Of a stretch of 64,000 nucleotides of DNA, positions 7,042-16,191 are shown piece by piece. Both the position numbers and the translations under genes were made by a program. The DNA is from Nocardiopsis listeri NBRC 13360 (GTDB lineage: Bacteria > Actinomycetota > Actinomycetes > Streptosporangiales > Streptosporangiaceae): positions 1 through 64,000 of the forward strand of contig NZ_BCSH01000037.1 in the NCBI RefSeq assembly GCF_001570765.1. The letters are read 5' to 3'. Numbering within the stretch: the first letter of the stretch is position 1; every line of letters starts with the position of its first letter. Below the pieces are notes generated by a model that saw only the letters and a program-made list of their open reading frames with translations, ran no database searches and was not told where the DNA came from.

Positions 7042-7941
7042 ATGACCGCTTCTCCCCCTCCCTCCGGATCCACACCGGGCGCCGGAGCGCCGCGCACCTG
7101 TTACCGGCACACCGACCGGGAGACCGGGGTGAGCTGTACCCGGTGCGGGAAACCGATCTGTCCCGACTGCATGGTCGAGGCGTCCGTCGGGTTCCAGTGC
7201 CCCTCGTGCGTGGCGGAGGGGAACCGCAAGGTGCGGTCCACCCGGACCACCTTCGGGGGCAAGGTCGTCGCCAAGCCGTACGTGACCTGGACGATCCTGG
7301 TCATGATGGTGGTGGGCTTCGTACTCCAACTGGGGACCTCGAACCCCATCGGTCAGGCGACGATGTCGCCGTTGACCGGGTTGTTCAGCATGTGGGGATA
7401 CGGCGTCGTCGAGTACGGCGAGTGGTATCGACTCATCACCGCCGCGTTCCTGCACGCGGGCGTCTTCCACCTGCTGTTCAACGGGTACGCGATGTTCATC
7501 CTGGGCCCGCAGTTGGAGCGGTGGCTGGGCCACGGGCGGTTCCTCGCCCTGTGGATCCTGGGCGCTCTGGCGGGCTCGGTGCTCAGTCTGCTCGCCACAC
7601 CCGACTCGGGTTCCGTCGGTGCTTCGGGGGCGATCTTCGCGCTCTTCGGCGCGGTGTTCGTGATCGGTCGACGGCTGCGGCTGGACACGCGGATGATCAT
7701 GGTGCTGCTCGCCCTCAACCTCGGAATCACCTTTTTGGTCCCCAACATCTCCTGGACGGCCCACATCGGTGGTCTGGTCGGGGGGCTGCTGATCGGGGCG
7801 GTCTTCGCCTACCTGCCGGGCCGTGACGCCACGGCGGGGCGGCGCACCCTGGTGCACGCCCTGCTCCTGGCGGCCTTCGTGGTCCTGCTGGTGGTGCTGA
7901 CCCTGGTGGCTCCGAGCCTGTGGACGACGTTCCTGGTCTGA
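7042..7941 (+). CDS. Rhomboid-family intramembrane serine protease
   Basis: This 299-residue protein opens with a B-box-like zinc finger (about 20-55; CYRHTDRETGVSCTRCGKPI then CPDC and CPSC). Six or seven membrane helices of the rhomboid fold follow. The catalytic Ser lies in GASGAIFALFGA (about residue 193) and the catalytic His in TAHIGGLVGG (about 243). HAGVFHLLFNGYAMF is the conserved helix-2 region. The family cleaves membrane-spanning substrates. The zinc finger plus rhomboid layout is usual in actinobacteria. The gene lies just after ppiA and ends before a strong terminator. The substrate is unknown. Confidence 0.92.
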   Translation: MTASPPPSGSTPGAGAPRTCYRHTDRETGVSCTRCGKPICPDCMVEASVGFQCPSCVAEGNRKVRSTRTTFGGKVVAKPYVTWTILVMMVVGFVLQLGTSNPIGQATMSPLTGLFSMWGYGVVEYGEWYRLITAAFLHAGVFHLLFNGYAMFILGPQLERWLGHGRFLALWILGALAGSVLSLLATPDSGSVGASGAIFALFGAVFVIGRRLRLDTRMIMVLLALNLGITFLVPNISWTAHIGGLVGGLLIGAVFAYLPGRDATAGRRTLVHALLLAAFVVLLVVLTLVAPSLWTTFLV

Positions 7942-7950
7942 GCACTCATG

Positions 7951-7988
7951 TGACGGCCCCCGGAGAGCGCGCTCTCCGGGGGCCGTCA
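7951..7988. terminator. Terminator after rhomboid gene
   Basis: TGACGGCCCCCGGAGAGCG and its complementary arm form a near-perfect long stem immediately after the stop at 7941. Confidence 0.85.
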
Positions 7989-8031
7989 CGTATGTCCAGG
8001 TCGAACCGGCTTTCGAGTACGTCGAACAGAG

Positions 8032-8064
8032 CTATCCACGCCCTGTGGATAACTCTGTGGAAAA
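8032..8064. promoter_or_regulatory. DnaA-box trio in convergent gap
   Basis: CTATCCACG (8032-8040, 7/9), TGTGGATAA (8044-8052, 9/9 on the minus strand) and TGTGGAAAA (8056-8064, 8/9) lie within 33 bp. The gap separates the convergent rhomboid and crgA genes, so a promoter role is unlikely. Confidence 0.5.
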
Positions 8065-8115
8065 CCGGATCAAGGCGGGGCGAACGCCCCTGCCGTTGTC
8101 AGGGTGTGGCGGGGG

Positions 8116-8370
8116 TCAGTGCCAGCGGGTCGACAGAATGACCGCGACGATGATGCCGCTGAACCCGATCAGCAGGTTCCAGTTGTGCCAGTCCTGCATG
8201 TACGGGATCTGGGAACCCGCGATGTAGTACACGCCGATCCAGAGGATGCCCACGATGAAGAAGCCCAGCATCGTCGGCACGAGCCAACGGGGACTGACCT
8301 TGGGCTGCTCCTTGGAAGGAGGCGGCGTGTAAACGGCCTTCTTCTTGCGATCGTTGCGGGACTTGGGCAC
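8116..8370 (-). CDS. crgA: Cell division protein CrgA
   Basis: This 84-residue protein has a basic N-terminal tail (MPKSRNDRKKKAVYTPPP) and two membrane helices (about 29-51 and 62-81) joined by a short loop containing YMQDWHNWNLLIG. This is the classic size and layout of CrgA, a membrane scaffold that regulates Z-ring assembly and interacts with FtsZ, FtsI and FtsQ in mycobacteria and Streptomyces. It lies downstream of pknB on the same strand, beyond a terminator. The neighbourhood of CrgA and the pknB cluster is conserved in actinobacteria. Confidence 0.95.
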   Translation of the reverse strand: MPKSRNDRKKKAVYTPPPSKEQPKVSPRWLVPTMLGFFIVGILWIGVYYIAGSQIPYMQDWHNWNLLIGFSGIIVAVILSTRWH

Positions 8371-8483
8371 GGTCGCTGCTCCAGGACTGTGGGGCGGTTC
8401 GGAATAGGCCCACAGTCTACGCCCCGGCCGGTGCGGGCGTCACCGCCGGGGAGGTCCCGAAACCCCAACGGTCCCATGACCGC

Positions 8484-8519
8484 GAGAAGGGCCGCACCCC
8501 GCCGGGTACGGCCCTTCTC
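8484..8519 (-). terminator. Terminator after pknB operon
   Basis: GAGAAGGGCCG and CGGCCCTTCTC form an 11-bp perfect stem 19 bp downstream of the pknB stop (minus strand), separating the operon from crgA. Confidence 0.8.
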
Positions 8520-8537
8520 ATGTCTGTCCCGCGTCCT

Positions 8538-10343
8538 CTAGCCGCGGCGCGGGACCGCGAAACCGTCGTCCGGCGGGCCCGGGAGATCCGGCGGGCTCGG
8601 AATCTCCGGACCGTTCGTGGGCTCATCGGGATCGGTCGGCTCCTCGGGTTCCGACGGTTCGTCGTCCGCCGGAGCGATGGCGAGCGTCACGGTCACCGTG
8701 GTACCGGTGTTCACGTTCTGGCCGGCCGAGGGGGACTGGCTCATGACGGTGTCCACCGGGTGGTCCGGGTTCTCCTGCTCCTCGAACTGAGCCACCAGGT
8801 TCGCCTGGTCCAAGGCGTTCTGGGCCTGGTCACGGGACATGTTCTGCAAGTCCGGAACCCCGACCTGGTCGGGTCCTGAGGAGACGCGCAGGGTGATCTC
8901 GGTGTCTGGGGCGACCTCGTTGCCGGCGGACGGATCCGTACCGATCGCGTTGCCCTGAGCCACCGTCTCGTGGGCCTGCGGCTCGGTGGTGACGTTCTCG
9001 AAGCCCGCCTCGCTCAGGGCCGACTGCGCGTCGGCCTCCGTCTGCCCTTCCACGCTCGGGATCTCCAGGGCGCCGGGACCGGAGGAGACCATGATGACGA
9101 CGGACTCATCGAGCGGGGCCTCCGTACCGGCCGTCGGGTCGGTCTCGATGACCGTACCCTCCTCGACCTCGTCGTCGGCCTGTGTGTCCACGGTGAAGGT
9201 CTCGAAGCCTTCCGCCATCAGGGCCGACTCGGCCTCCTCCTGGGATTGGCCGGCCACGTCGGGAACGGTGCCCTGCTCGATCTCCTCGGTCCCGTCCCGG
9301 GTCATCAGGAAGACGACCAGACCGATCGAGGCGATGACACCCAGGACGAGCAGGACCCAAAGGGCCGTCTTGTTCCCGCCCTTCTTCTCATCCCGGTAGT
9401 CGTCGTAATCGTCGTCGTAGTCGTCGTACCGGTCGTCGTTCGTGGGCGGAAGCGCCGTGGTCGCGCCGGCGGCGGCCATGGCCATGGTGCCGGCCTGCGT
9501 GGGCATCCCGGCCATGCCGCGCTGGATGTCGGCGCGCATCTCCGCTGCGTTCTGGTACCGCTCCTCGCGGTCCTTGGTCATGGCGCGGAGGGTGACGTCC
9601 TCCAGCCACTCCGGGACCTGCGAGTCCACCTCGGACGGCGGGATCGGGTCTTCACGGACGTGCTGGTAGGCGATGGAGACAGGGGAGTCGCCGGTGAACG
9701 GCGGCCGGCTGGTGAGCAGCTCGTACAGCACACAACCGGTGGAGTAGATGTCACTGCGCGGGTCGACGCGCTCGCCACGGGCCTGCTCCGGAGACAGGTA
9801 CTGAGCGGTGCCGATGACCTGCGACGTCTGCGTCATCGTCGCCTGGTCGTCGCCCATGGACCGCGCGATGCCGAAGTCCATCACCTTGACGTCGGCGTTG
9901 CGGGTCAACATGACGTTCGCCGGCTTGATGTCACGGTGCACGATGCCGTTGTCATGGCTGTACTCGAGGGCCTTGAGGATGCCGTCGACCAGCTCCGCCG
10001 AACGCTCCGGCAGCAGCTTGCGCTCGTCGTCGAGCAGTTCCTTGAGAGTCCGACCGTCCACGTACTCCATGACGATGTACGGGATGGACACGCCATCGAT
10101 CATGTCCTCGCCGGTGTCATAGACGGCGATGATCGCGGGGTGGTTCAGGGACGCCGCGGATTGGGCCTCACGGCGGAACCGTGCCTGGAACACGTGGTCC
10201 CGGGCCATGTCGTGTCGGAGGGTCTTGATCGCGACGAGCCGGTCGAGCCTCAGGTCGCGAGCGCGGTATACCTCGGCCATGCCACCGCGCCCGACAACCG
10301 TGTCGAGTTCGTAGCGTCCGCCGAGGAGCCGGGGCTGGGACAT
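8538..10343 (-). CDS. pknB: PASTA-domain Ser/Thr protein kinase PknB
   Basis: A 601-residue membrane kinase. The kinase domain (about 10-270) has the glycine loop GRGGMAEVY, catalytic Lys in AIKTL, HRDIKPANV, DFGIAR and the GTAQYLSPEQA activation segment. A basic juxtamembrane region, rich in Asp and Tyr before KKGGNK, precedes one membrane helix (about 330-350; LWVLLVLGVIASIGLVVF). Three extracellular PASTA repeats (about 360-560; each with VPDV- or IPSV-like starts) sense muropeptide or lipid II in known PknB proteins. A Pro/Glu-rich tail ends the protein. The start MSQPRLLGGRYEL was chosen over one three residues earlier by alignment with relatives. It is the last gene of the fhaA-pknB operon. 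Confidence 0.96.
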   Translation of the reverse strand: MSQPRLLGGRYELDTVVGRGGMAEVYRARDLRLDRLVAIKTLRHDMARDHVFQARFRREAQSAASLNHPAIIAVYDTGEDMIDGVSIPYIVMEYVDGRTLKELLDDERKLLPERSAELVDGILKALEYSHDNGIVHRDIKPANVMLTRNADVKVMDFGIARSMGDDQATMTQTSQVIGTAQYLSPEQARGERVDPRSDIYSTGCVLYELLTSRPPFTGDSPVSIAYQHVREDPIPPSEVDSQVPEWLEDVTLRAMTKDREERYQNAAEMRADIQRGMAGMPTQAGTMAMAAAGATTALPPTNDDRYDDYDDDYDDYRDEKKGGNKTALWVLLVLGVIASIGLVVFLMTRDGTEEIEQGTVPDVAGQSQEEAESALMAEGFETFTVDTQADDEVEEGTVIETDPTAGTEAPLDESVVIMVSSGPGALEIPSVEGQTEADAQSALSEAGFENVTTEPQAHETVAQGNAIGTDPSAGNEVAPDTEITLRVSSGPDQVGVPDLQNMSRDQAQNALDQANLVAQFEEQENPDHPVDTVMSQSPSAGQNVNTGTTVTVTLAIAPADDEPSEPEEPTDPDEPTNGPEIPSPPDLPGPPDDGFAVPRRG

Positions 10344-10450
10344 GTCGTGCACTAATCCTCGTGTCTTCCGGTGGCCGCCCGCGGGCCGCCGCCTACCCTG
10401 AGCGTCTCTCGCTCATTGCATGGTCACAGGCTCTGGTCTTCGCAGTGGAA

Positions 10451-11947
10451 TCAGGATCCCTCCCCGTTGGCGCCGTCGCCGCCTCCGCTTCCGCCTCCGC
10501 CGCCACCTCCGCCGGGGTTCTCACCGCCGGGGTTCTCACCGCCGGGATCCTCGTTCTCGGGCGGATCGGGGACGTCTTCCTCGGGCGGATCGGTGGCATC
10601 CTCCTCTGGCGGGGGGGATTCCTCCTCACCCTCACCATGCCCCGGGGCCTCGGTCTGGTCCCAGTCCTGAGGGGGCGGAGTCCACTCAGGGGTGTCCGGG
10701 ACCGGATCGAGGGGCTCGGGCGGCTCGGTCTCCTCCGGTTCCTCGCTGGGGCTGGGAGCAGGGGACTCATCGGTGACGGCCGGCCGGTCGCTGTTGTTGA
10801 CCGGTTCGGTTCCGGTGTCAGCCATCATGAACCCGGCCACCGCCGCACCCACGATGAGGACGGTCGCGGCCACGGCCGCGAGCACGACCGGCATCCTGAC
10901 CCGCCGACCAGAGTCCGGGTTCTCCGTCAGCCTAGTGGAATCCATGCCCTGATCAGGGGGTATGGGAGATTGGCCGGTGGTTCGCCGTACCTGATCGGTG
11001 GCGCCGCTACGGGGGCCGAAATCGGGCACCGCGCCGACCACCCTGGTCTGGGCCATGCCGTTGAATCCGGTGGAGGGGGTGGGTGGCCCGGTACCGGCGT
11101 TGGAGCGGATCACCGCGGCCAGGTGTGCGACCTCCCCGGCTGAGGAGGGGCGATCCTGCGGGTCCTTCTCCAACATGGAGAAGACGAGGTCGTCGATGTC
11201 CGCGGGGACGTGTTCGGGCAGGGAGGGCGGATCGTCGCGCGTGTGCGCCAGGGCCAACGCCACCGGACTGTCCCCGGTGAACGGCGGCTGCCCGGCCAGG
11301 CACTCGTAGGCCACCACACCCAGCGCGTACAGGTCCGAGGCCGCGGTCGCGGGTCGTCCCGACGCCTGCTCCGGTGAGATGTACTGGGCCGTGCCCATCA
11401 CCATGCCGGTCTGGGTCAGGGTCACCGACATGTCCCCGCGTGCGATGCCGAAGTCGGTCAGCTTCAGCTGTCCGTCCTCGGCCACCAACAGGTTGCCCGG
11501 CTTGATGTCGCGGTGCACCACGCCACGGGCGTGCGCCGCGGCCAGCGCCTTGGCCGCCTGGCACACGAAGTCGAGGGTCTGGTCCGAGCTCAGCCCCCCC
11601 TGTTCCCGCAATACCTGCGACAGGGGTTCGCTGACCACGAGCTCCATGATGAGGAAGGCACGCCCGTGCTCCTCGCCGTAGTCGTAGACCTGCGCGATCC
11701 CCGGGTGGGACAGACCGGCGGTGATCCGGCCCTCCGTACGGAACCGTTCACGCGCGGTCGGTTCGGCCATCTGGGCCGGATGAAGCAGTTTGACCGCCAC
11801 CGAACGGTTGAGCAGGGTGTCGGTCGCCCGCCACACGGTGCCCATGCCGCCGGAGCCGATCTGCTCCTCGAGCCGATATCGGTCGCTCAGAACGGTCCCG
11901 GTGAGGTCACCGGGACCGTTCCGGGAAGACGGTTCGTAGGCGTTCAC
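10451..11947 (-). CDS. pknA: Ser/Thr protein kinase PknA
   Basis: A 498-residue kinase with a GTG start. The catalytic domain (about 20-285) has GSGGMGTVW, VAVKLL, HRDIKPGNL, DFGIARG and GTAQYISPEQA. One membrane helix follows (about 362-384; VLAAVAATVLIVGAAVAGF). The extracellular tail lacks PASTA repeats and is Pro/Glu-rich, ending in GGENPGGENPGGGGGGGG-type repeats. Together with PknB it phosphorylates division and wall-synthesis proteins. The stop of pbpA and this start overlap by one base (TAG/GTG), implying translational coupling. The glycine-rich repeat at the C-terminus is prone to length variation. Confidence 0.95.
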   Translation of the reverse strand: MNAYEPSSRNGPGDLTGTVLSDRYRLEEQIGSGGMGTVWRATDTLLNRSVAVKLLHPAQMAEPTARERFRTEGRITAGLSHPGIAQVYDYGEEHGRAFLIMELVVSEPLSQVLREQGGLSSDQTLDFVCQAAKALAAAHARGVVHRDIKPGNLLVAEDGQLKLTDFGIARGDMSVTLTQTGMVMGTAQYISPEQASGRPATAASDLYALGVVAYECLAGQPPFTGDSPVALALAHTRDDPPSLPEHVPADIDDLVFSMLEKDPQDRPSSAGEVAHLAAVIRSNAGTGPPTPSTGFNGMAQTRVVGAVPDFGPRSGATDQVRRTTGQSPIPPDQGMDSTRLTENPDSGRRVRMPVVLAAVAATVLIVGAAVAGFMMADTGTEPVNNSDRPAVTDESPAPSPSEEPEETEPPEPLDPVPDTPEWTPPPQDWDQTEAPGHGEGEEESPPPEEDATDPPEEDVPDPPENEDPGGENPGGENPGGGGGGGGSGGGDGANGEGS

Positions 11948-13407
11948 TACAGAACCACTGCCTCCATCATGTTTCGCGCGATCGGCGCGGCCAGCTCGCC
12001 ACCGCTGCCGCCACCGTGTTCGATGACGACCGCGACCGCGACCTGGGGGTCGTCGGCCGGGGCGAACCCGATGAACCAGTTGTGGGTGCCCTGTTCCCCA
12101 CCGGTCTCGGCGGTACCGGTCTTGCCGGCCACGTCCATGCCCTGGATGGCTCCGTTGGTTCCGGAGCCGTCCGGCCCGGTCACCCGGACCATCATGTCCG
12201 TCAGGTCGGACGCGGTGCTGGCGCTCATGGCCTGGCTGTAGACCTCGGGTGTGGTCTGGGTGACGACGGTGCGGTCGGAGTCGCGCACCGAGTCCACCAT
12301 GTACGGGTGCATGACCTCACCGGAGTTGGCCACGCCCCCGGCCACCATCGCCATTTGCAGCGGTGTCGCCTCCACGTTGGACTGACCGATGCCCGCGCGG
12401 CCCAGGATGTTGCGGTCCTCCTCCACGGGGGCGTAGCTCGGGATGACCGGCAGCGGAACCTGCATTTCGTCCTCGGTGACCTGCGGGTGGAAGCCGAACG
12501 CCTCCGCCTGGTCCGCCAGGGCCTGACCGCCCATCTCGATCGCCCAGTTGGCCATCGAGGTGTTGCAGGAGATCTGGATGGAGTGCGCCAGGGTGTCGGG
12601 ATCCCCGCCGTTGCACGTACCACCGGGTGTGGCGTTGGGCAGCGGGTGACCGAGTTCCAGGGTGTCCGGAGCGTCCATGGTGGAGTCCGGCCCGGCGTCC
12701 AAGTGCTCCATGGCCGCGGCGGCGGTCACGACCTTGAACGTGGAACCCGGAGGGTAACGCTCCCTCAGCGCCCGGTTGAGCAGCGGCTGGTCCTCGTCGG
12801 CCGCCAAGGTGTCGAAGTTCGCGACCGCGTCCGTGATCTCCTCGATGCTCACGACCTCGTTGGCGTCGAAGGAGGGGTAGGAGACAGAGCCGAGGATCGC
12901 CCCGCTGCTCGGGTCGATCGCGACCGCGGCACCGTTCATGCCCAGCTGCTCGAAGCCTTCGTAACCGGCCTGTTGCACGGCGGGGTCGATGGTGAGTTCG
13001 ACGCGTGCGCCCTCGGGCTCACGGCCGGTGATGACGTCGCGGAAGTTGCGCACCGCGAGCCGGTCGTCGGTGCCGTCCAGCAGCGCGTTCTCGCTCTTCT
13101 CGATGCCGTCCGCACCGTAGCTGCGGAAGGAACCGACCACCGGCGTGTACAGGGGGCCGCCCTCGTACACGCGTTGGTAGCGGGCCGGGTCGTCCTCGGC
13201 GGCGATGTTCTCGGAGTAGGCGACGTTCTCCCCACCGACGACGATGGGTCCCCGCATCTCGGTGAGTCGCTCGCTGTACTGGCGGGTGTTGAGCGAGTGG
13301 TCTCGGATGGCTTCGGCCTGGAAGCCCTGGATCCAGGTGAGCTGGGCCATCAGGGCACCGAACAGGATCATCGAGAAGACGCTGAGGCGTCGGATGGGTG
13401 TGTTCAT
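11947..13407 (-). CDS. pbpA: Penicillin-binding protein, transpeptidase (PbpA)
   Basis: A 486-residue class B penicillin-binding protein. The N-terminus (MNTPIRRLSVFSMILFGALM) is a membrane anchor. A dimerisation-type region follows, then the transpeptidase domain (about 150-480). Active-site motifs are SxxK in YPPGSTFKVV (about 222), SxN in SCNTSMANWA, and KTGTAET near residue 435. It cross-links peptidoglycan during division or elongation, partnered by the RodA upstream. The ATG was chosen because it overlaps the rodA stop (ATGA), which marks coupled translation. PASTA domains are absent, as usual for PbpA. Confidence 0.96.
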   Translation of the reverse strand: MNTPIRRLSVFSMILFGALMAQLTWIQGFQAEAIRDHSLNTRQYSERLTEMRGPIVVGGENVAYSENIAAEDDPARYQRVYEGGPLYTPVVGSFRSYGADGIEKSENALLDGTDDRLAVRNFRDVITGREPEGARVELTIDPAVQQAGYEGFEQLGMNGAAVAIDPSSGAILGSVSYPSFDANEVVSIEEITDAVANFDTLAADEDQPLLNRALRERYPPGSTFKVVTAAAAMEHLDAGPDSTMDAPDTLELGHPLPNATPGGTCNGGDPDTLAHSIQISCNTSMANWAIEMGGQALADQAEAFGFHPQVTEDEMQVPLPVIPSYAPVEEDRNILGRAGIGQSNVEATPLQMAMVAGGVANSGEVMHPYMVDSVRDSDRTVVTQTTPEVYSQAMSASTASDLTDMMVRVTGPDGSGTNGAIQGMDVAGKTGTAETGGEQGTHNWFIGFAPADDPQVAVAVVIEHGGGSGGELAAPIARNMMEAVVL

Positions 13408-14810
13408 CGTCGGATCACCTGTGTGGCCCCCTCGTCCTGGATGGCCTGTGGCGCGGGCCTGCGCGCGTTGTCGCTCATTCGGAGTAGTAGACCGACCATC
13501 AACCAGCTGGCCATCAACGCGGAGCCACCCGCGGCCAGGAACGGTGTGGTCATACCGGTCAGCGGAATGATCCTGGTCAGGCCGCCCAGTACCACGAACA
13601 CCTGGAAGCACATGACGAAGGCGATGCCGCTCGCCAACATCTTGACGAAGAGCTCACGGGAGGCCAGCGCGATGCGCATACCGCGCTGGACCAACAGGAA
13701 GATCACGATCAGGATGGTCATGAGTCCGGTCAGGCCCAGGTCCTCCGCCAGTGAGGCGAAGATGAAGTCGCTGTCCGAGGCGAAGATCTTGTGCGCCTGG
13801 CCGCCACCGAACCCGGTACCGAACAGGCCGCCGTAGGCCATGCCCACGATGCCCTGGACCAGCTGCATGCTGCCGCCCAGCCGGTCGTAGACCTCCTGGT
13901 CGAAGGCGTGGAACCAGATGTCCACGCGCTGGCGGAAGTGCCAGAAGATGTACATCGCCGCGGTGGCCGCACCGATGAACACCGTGAGGCCGATGAACAC
14001 CCAGGAGGATCGCTGGGTGGCCACGTACAGCATCGCCAGGAAGGTGCCGAAGAGCAGCAGCGAGGAACCGAGGTCCTTGGTGATGACCAGCAGACCGATC
14101 GCCGCCACCCAGCCGACGACCATCGGCATGAAGTCACGGGCGCGCGGCAGGTCCAGGATCTTGAACCGGCCGACCTTGATCGACTTGGCCGCCAGCGACA
14201 GCACCTGGCGTTTGGTGACCAGATAGGAGGACAGGAAGATCACCAGTGCGATCTTCGCGAACTCGGACGGTTGCATGGTGAACGGACCGATGCCGATCCA
14301 CCGTCGGGCACCGAACTCACTGATGCCCAGGCCCGGGATCATCGGCAGCGCGATGAGGACGATCGCGGCCAGGGCGCTCAGGTAGGTGTACCGCTGTAGG
14401 ATCCGCGGTTCCTTCAGGAAGAACAGCAGCGCGATGCACAGGACCATGCCGACCGCGGTCCACACCAGCTGCATGCCGATGCCGGCGTGCTCGATGTCGC
14501 CGGACTTCGCCGCGTCCAGGCGCCAGATCATCGCCACACCGATCCCGTTGAGGAACAGTGCACAGGGCAGGATCAGGGGGTCGGCGTACGGGGCGATGAA
14601 CCGCAGCGCCACGTGCGTGGCGAGGGCGAGCGCGCCGAAGATGAGGCCATAGCCCCACATCGCGCCCGGGACCTGGTTGTTGAGGTTCAGCCCCGCGGTC
14701 GCTACCGCGCTCATCATGATGAAGATGGTGATGAGGACCAGGACCAGCTCGGCGTTGCGCCGTTTGACCGGCGGAAGCGCCGTTGGTGCCTCGGGTTTCG
14801 TGGTGCTCAA
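13404..14810 (-). CDS. rodA: SEDS peptidoglycan glycosyltransferase RodA
   Basis: A 468-residue integral membrane protein with about ten to twelve helices. It carries SEDS hallmarks: GARRWIGIGPFTMQPSEFAK (about 180-199), the catalytic-Asp loop region VITKDLGSSLLLFG, and the C-terminal GLTRIIPLTGMTTPFLAAGG. It polymerises lipid II into glycan strands, with PbpA supplying transpeptidation. The start appears to be TTG (LSTTKPEAP) 4 nt after the pstP stop, with GGGGTGA just upstream; no in-frame ATG or GTG lies close by. The stop overlaps the pbpA ATG. Confidence 0.94.
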   Translation of the reverse strand: MSTTKPEAPTALPPVKRRNAELVLVLITIFIMMSAVATAGLNLNNQVPGAMWGYGLIFGALALATHVALRFIAPYADPLILPCALFLNGIGVAMIWRLDAAKSGDIEHAGIGMQLVWTAVGMVLCIALLFFLKEPRILQRYTYLSALAAIVLIALPMIPGLGISEFGARRWIGIGPFTMQPSEFAKIALVIFLSSYLVTKRQVLSLAAKSIKVGRFKILDLPRARDFMPMVVGWVAAIGLLVITKDLGSSLLLFGTFLAMLYVATQRSSWVFIGLTVFIGAATAAMYIFWHFRQRVDIWFHAFDQEVYDRLGGSMQLVQGIVGMAYGGLFGTGFGGGQAHKIFASDSDFIFASLAEDLGLTGLMTILIVIFLLVQRGMRIALASRELFVKMLASGIAFVMCFQVFVVLGGLTRIIPLTGMTTPFLAAGGSALMASWLMVGLLLRMSDNARRPAPQAIQDEGATQVIRR

Positions 14811-14814
14811 TGGG

Positions 14815-16191
14815 TCACCCCGATTCCTCGGTCTCGGTCTCCTGGCCACCCGAGTCGGTCCGGGTCCGCTCGGAGTCCTCGACCTCGCCTTGCAGGTCCT
14901 CGACCTTCGCCTCGGCGTCCGCGAGGTCTGTCGCATCGATGTTGTTCTGGAGGGCTTCCTGGTCGGTGGGGGCGAGCGAGTCCACTCGGAGATCGGTCCT
15001 CTCCACCTCCTCGGACAGGTCGACTCCGGCGATGTTGGTGTCGATACCGCGGTAGATGCTGACGTTCTCCCCGTCGGCGGAGACGCCCACGTAGTACTGA
15101 TCATCGATGTACCGGCTACCGAAGTAGTAGCCGCCACCGGCGATCGCGCCGACCACGATGACGAAGACGAGGATGATCGGCCACCAGCTACGGGTCCGGT
15201 ACTCGGGCTCCGGGTCCCGGTCGCCAGGGGGCGAGGCCTCGTAGTCGTCGTAGGCGCGCTCCTCGAAGGGAGACGCGCCGTACGTACCGGGTGGAGGCGG
15301 TGCCTGTTCGTCGATGGGGTCCATCTCGGCGGTGTCGCCGCCGCTGCCGCGAAGTTCCTGCGCCCGTCTGGCGGGGCTGGTCTCGTTCGGGCCCGTCGCC
15401 ACGTCACGCTGGTCCGCGGCGCCCACGACCTGGGAGCCGACGGTCGGGCCCTCGTGGTCGCCGTCCGTCTCGATGACGTCCGCGACCACGGTGGTGATGT
15501 TGTCCGGACCGCCGCCGCGGATCGCCAGCTCGATGAGCTTCTTGGCGGCCGCGCGCGGGTCGCTCTCGGTGGCCAGGGTCTCGTGGATGGTCTTCTTGCT
15601 GACCACGCCCGACAACCCGTCGGAGCACAGCATGTAGCGGTCGCCGGGCTTGGCGCGGCTGATGGAGATGTCCGGGTCGACCGGGGTCTTGCCGTCCAGG
15701 GCGCGCAGGATCAGGGACCGCTGCGGGTGGGTGGCGACCTCCTCCTCGGTGATCTTGCCCTCGTCCACGAGGGTCTGGACCAAGGTGTGGTCGTGGGTGA
15801 TCTGCTCGAACCGCGAACCTCGCATGAGGTAGGCGCGCGAGTCACCGATGTGGATCAGGGCGACCTGTGAACCCGACCACAGCATGGCGGTCAGGGTGGT
15901 GCCCATGTTCTCGAGCTGGGGTTCCTGCCGGATCCGGAGGGCCAGGGACTCGTTGGCCTTCTCGACGGCCTGTTGCAGGACCTCGGCCATCTCTTCGGCC
16001 CGCGGATCGTCGGAGGTGTCCAGGCTGCGGATCGACGAGATCGCGATCGAGCTGGCCACCTCTCCGCCCGCGTACCCGCCCATGCCGTCGGCCACCGCGA
16101 GGAGGTGCTGACCGGCGTAACCGGAGTCTTCGTTGCCTTCGCGGAGGCATCCTACGTCGGAGTACGCCGCGTATCGGAGAGCGATTGTCAT
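14815..16191 (-). CDS. pstP: PP2C-family Ser/Thr phosphatase PstP
   Basis: A 458-residue phosphatase that reverses PknA/PknB phosphorylation. The PP2C domain (about 5-240) shows the metal-binding motifs: SDVGCLREGNEDS, VADGMGGYAGGE, LIHIGDSRAYL, LCSDGLSGV and GGGPDNITTVV. A linker rich in charged residues is followed by one membrane helix (about 325-345; IILVFVIVVGAIAGGGYYF) and an extracellular domain of about 110 residues that ends in a Glu/Thr-rich tail. Its ATG overlaps the fhaB stop (ATGA). Membrane anchoring beside PknB fits the opposing activities. Confidence 0.96.
   Translation of the reverse strand: MTIALRYAAYSDVGCLREGNEDSGYAGQHLLAVADGMGGYAGGEVASSIAISSIRSLDTSDDPRAEEMAEVLQQAVEKANESLALRIRQEPQLENMGTTLTAMLWSGSQVALIHIGDSRAYLMRGSRFEQITHDHTLVQTLVDEGKITEEEVATHPQRSLILRALDGKTPVDPDISISRAKPGDRYMLCSDGLSGVVSKKTIHETLATESDPRAAAKKLIELAIRGGGPDNITTVVADVIETDGDHEGPTVGSQVVGAADQRDVATGPNETSPARRAQELRGSGGDTAEMDPIDEQAPPPPGTYGASPFEERAYDDYEASPPGDRDPEPEYRTRSWWPIILVFVIVVGAIAGGGYYFGSRYIDDQYYVGVSADGENVSIYRGIDTNIAGVDLSEEVERTDLRVDSLAPTDQEALQNNIDATDLADAEAKVEDLQGEVEDSERTRTDSGGQETETEESG

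Noticed and set aside
12016-13836. 606-residue plus-strand frame opposite pbpA and rodA
   Set aside because: Antisense shadow of the pbpA/rodA genes, caused by high GC3; no start signal.
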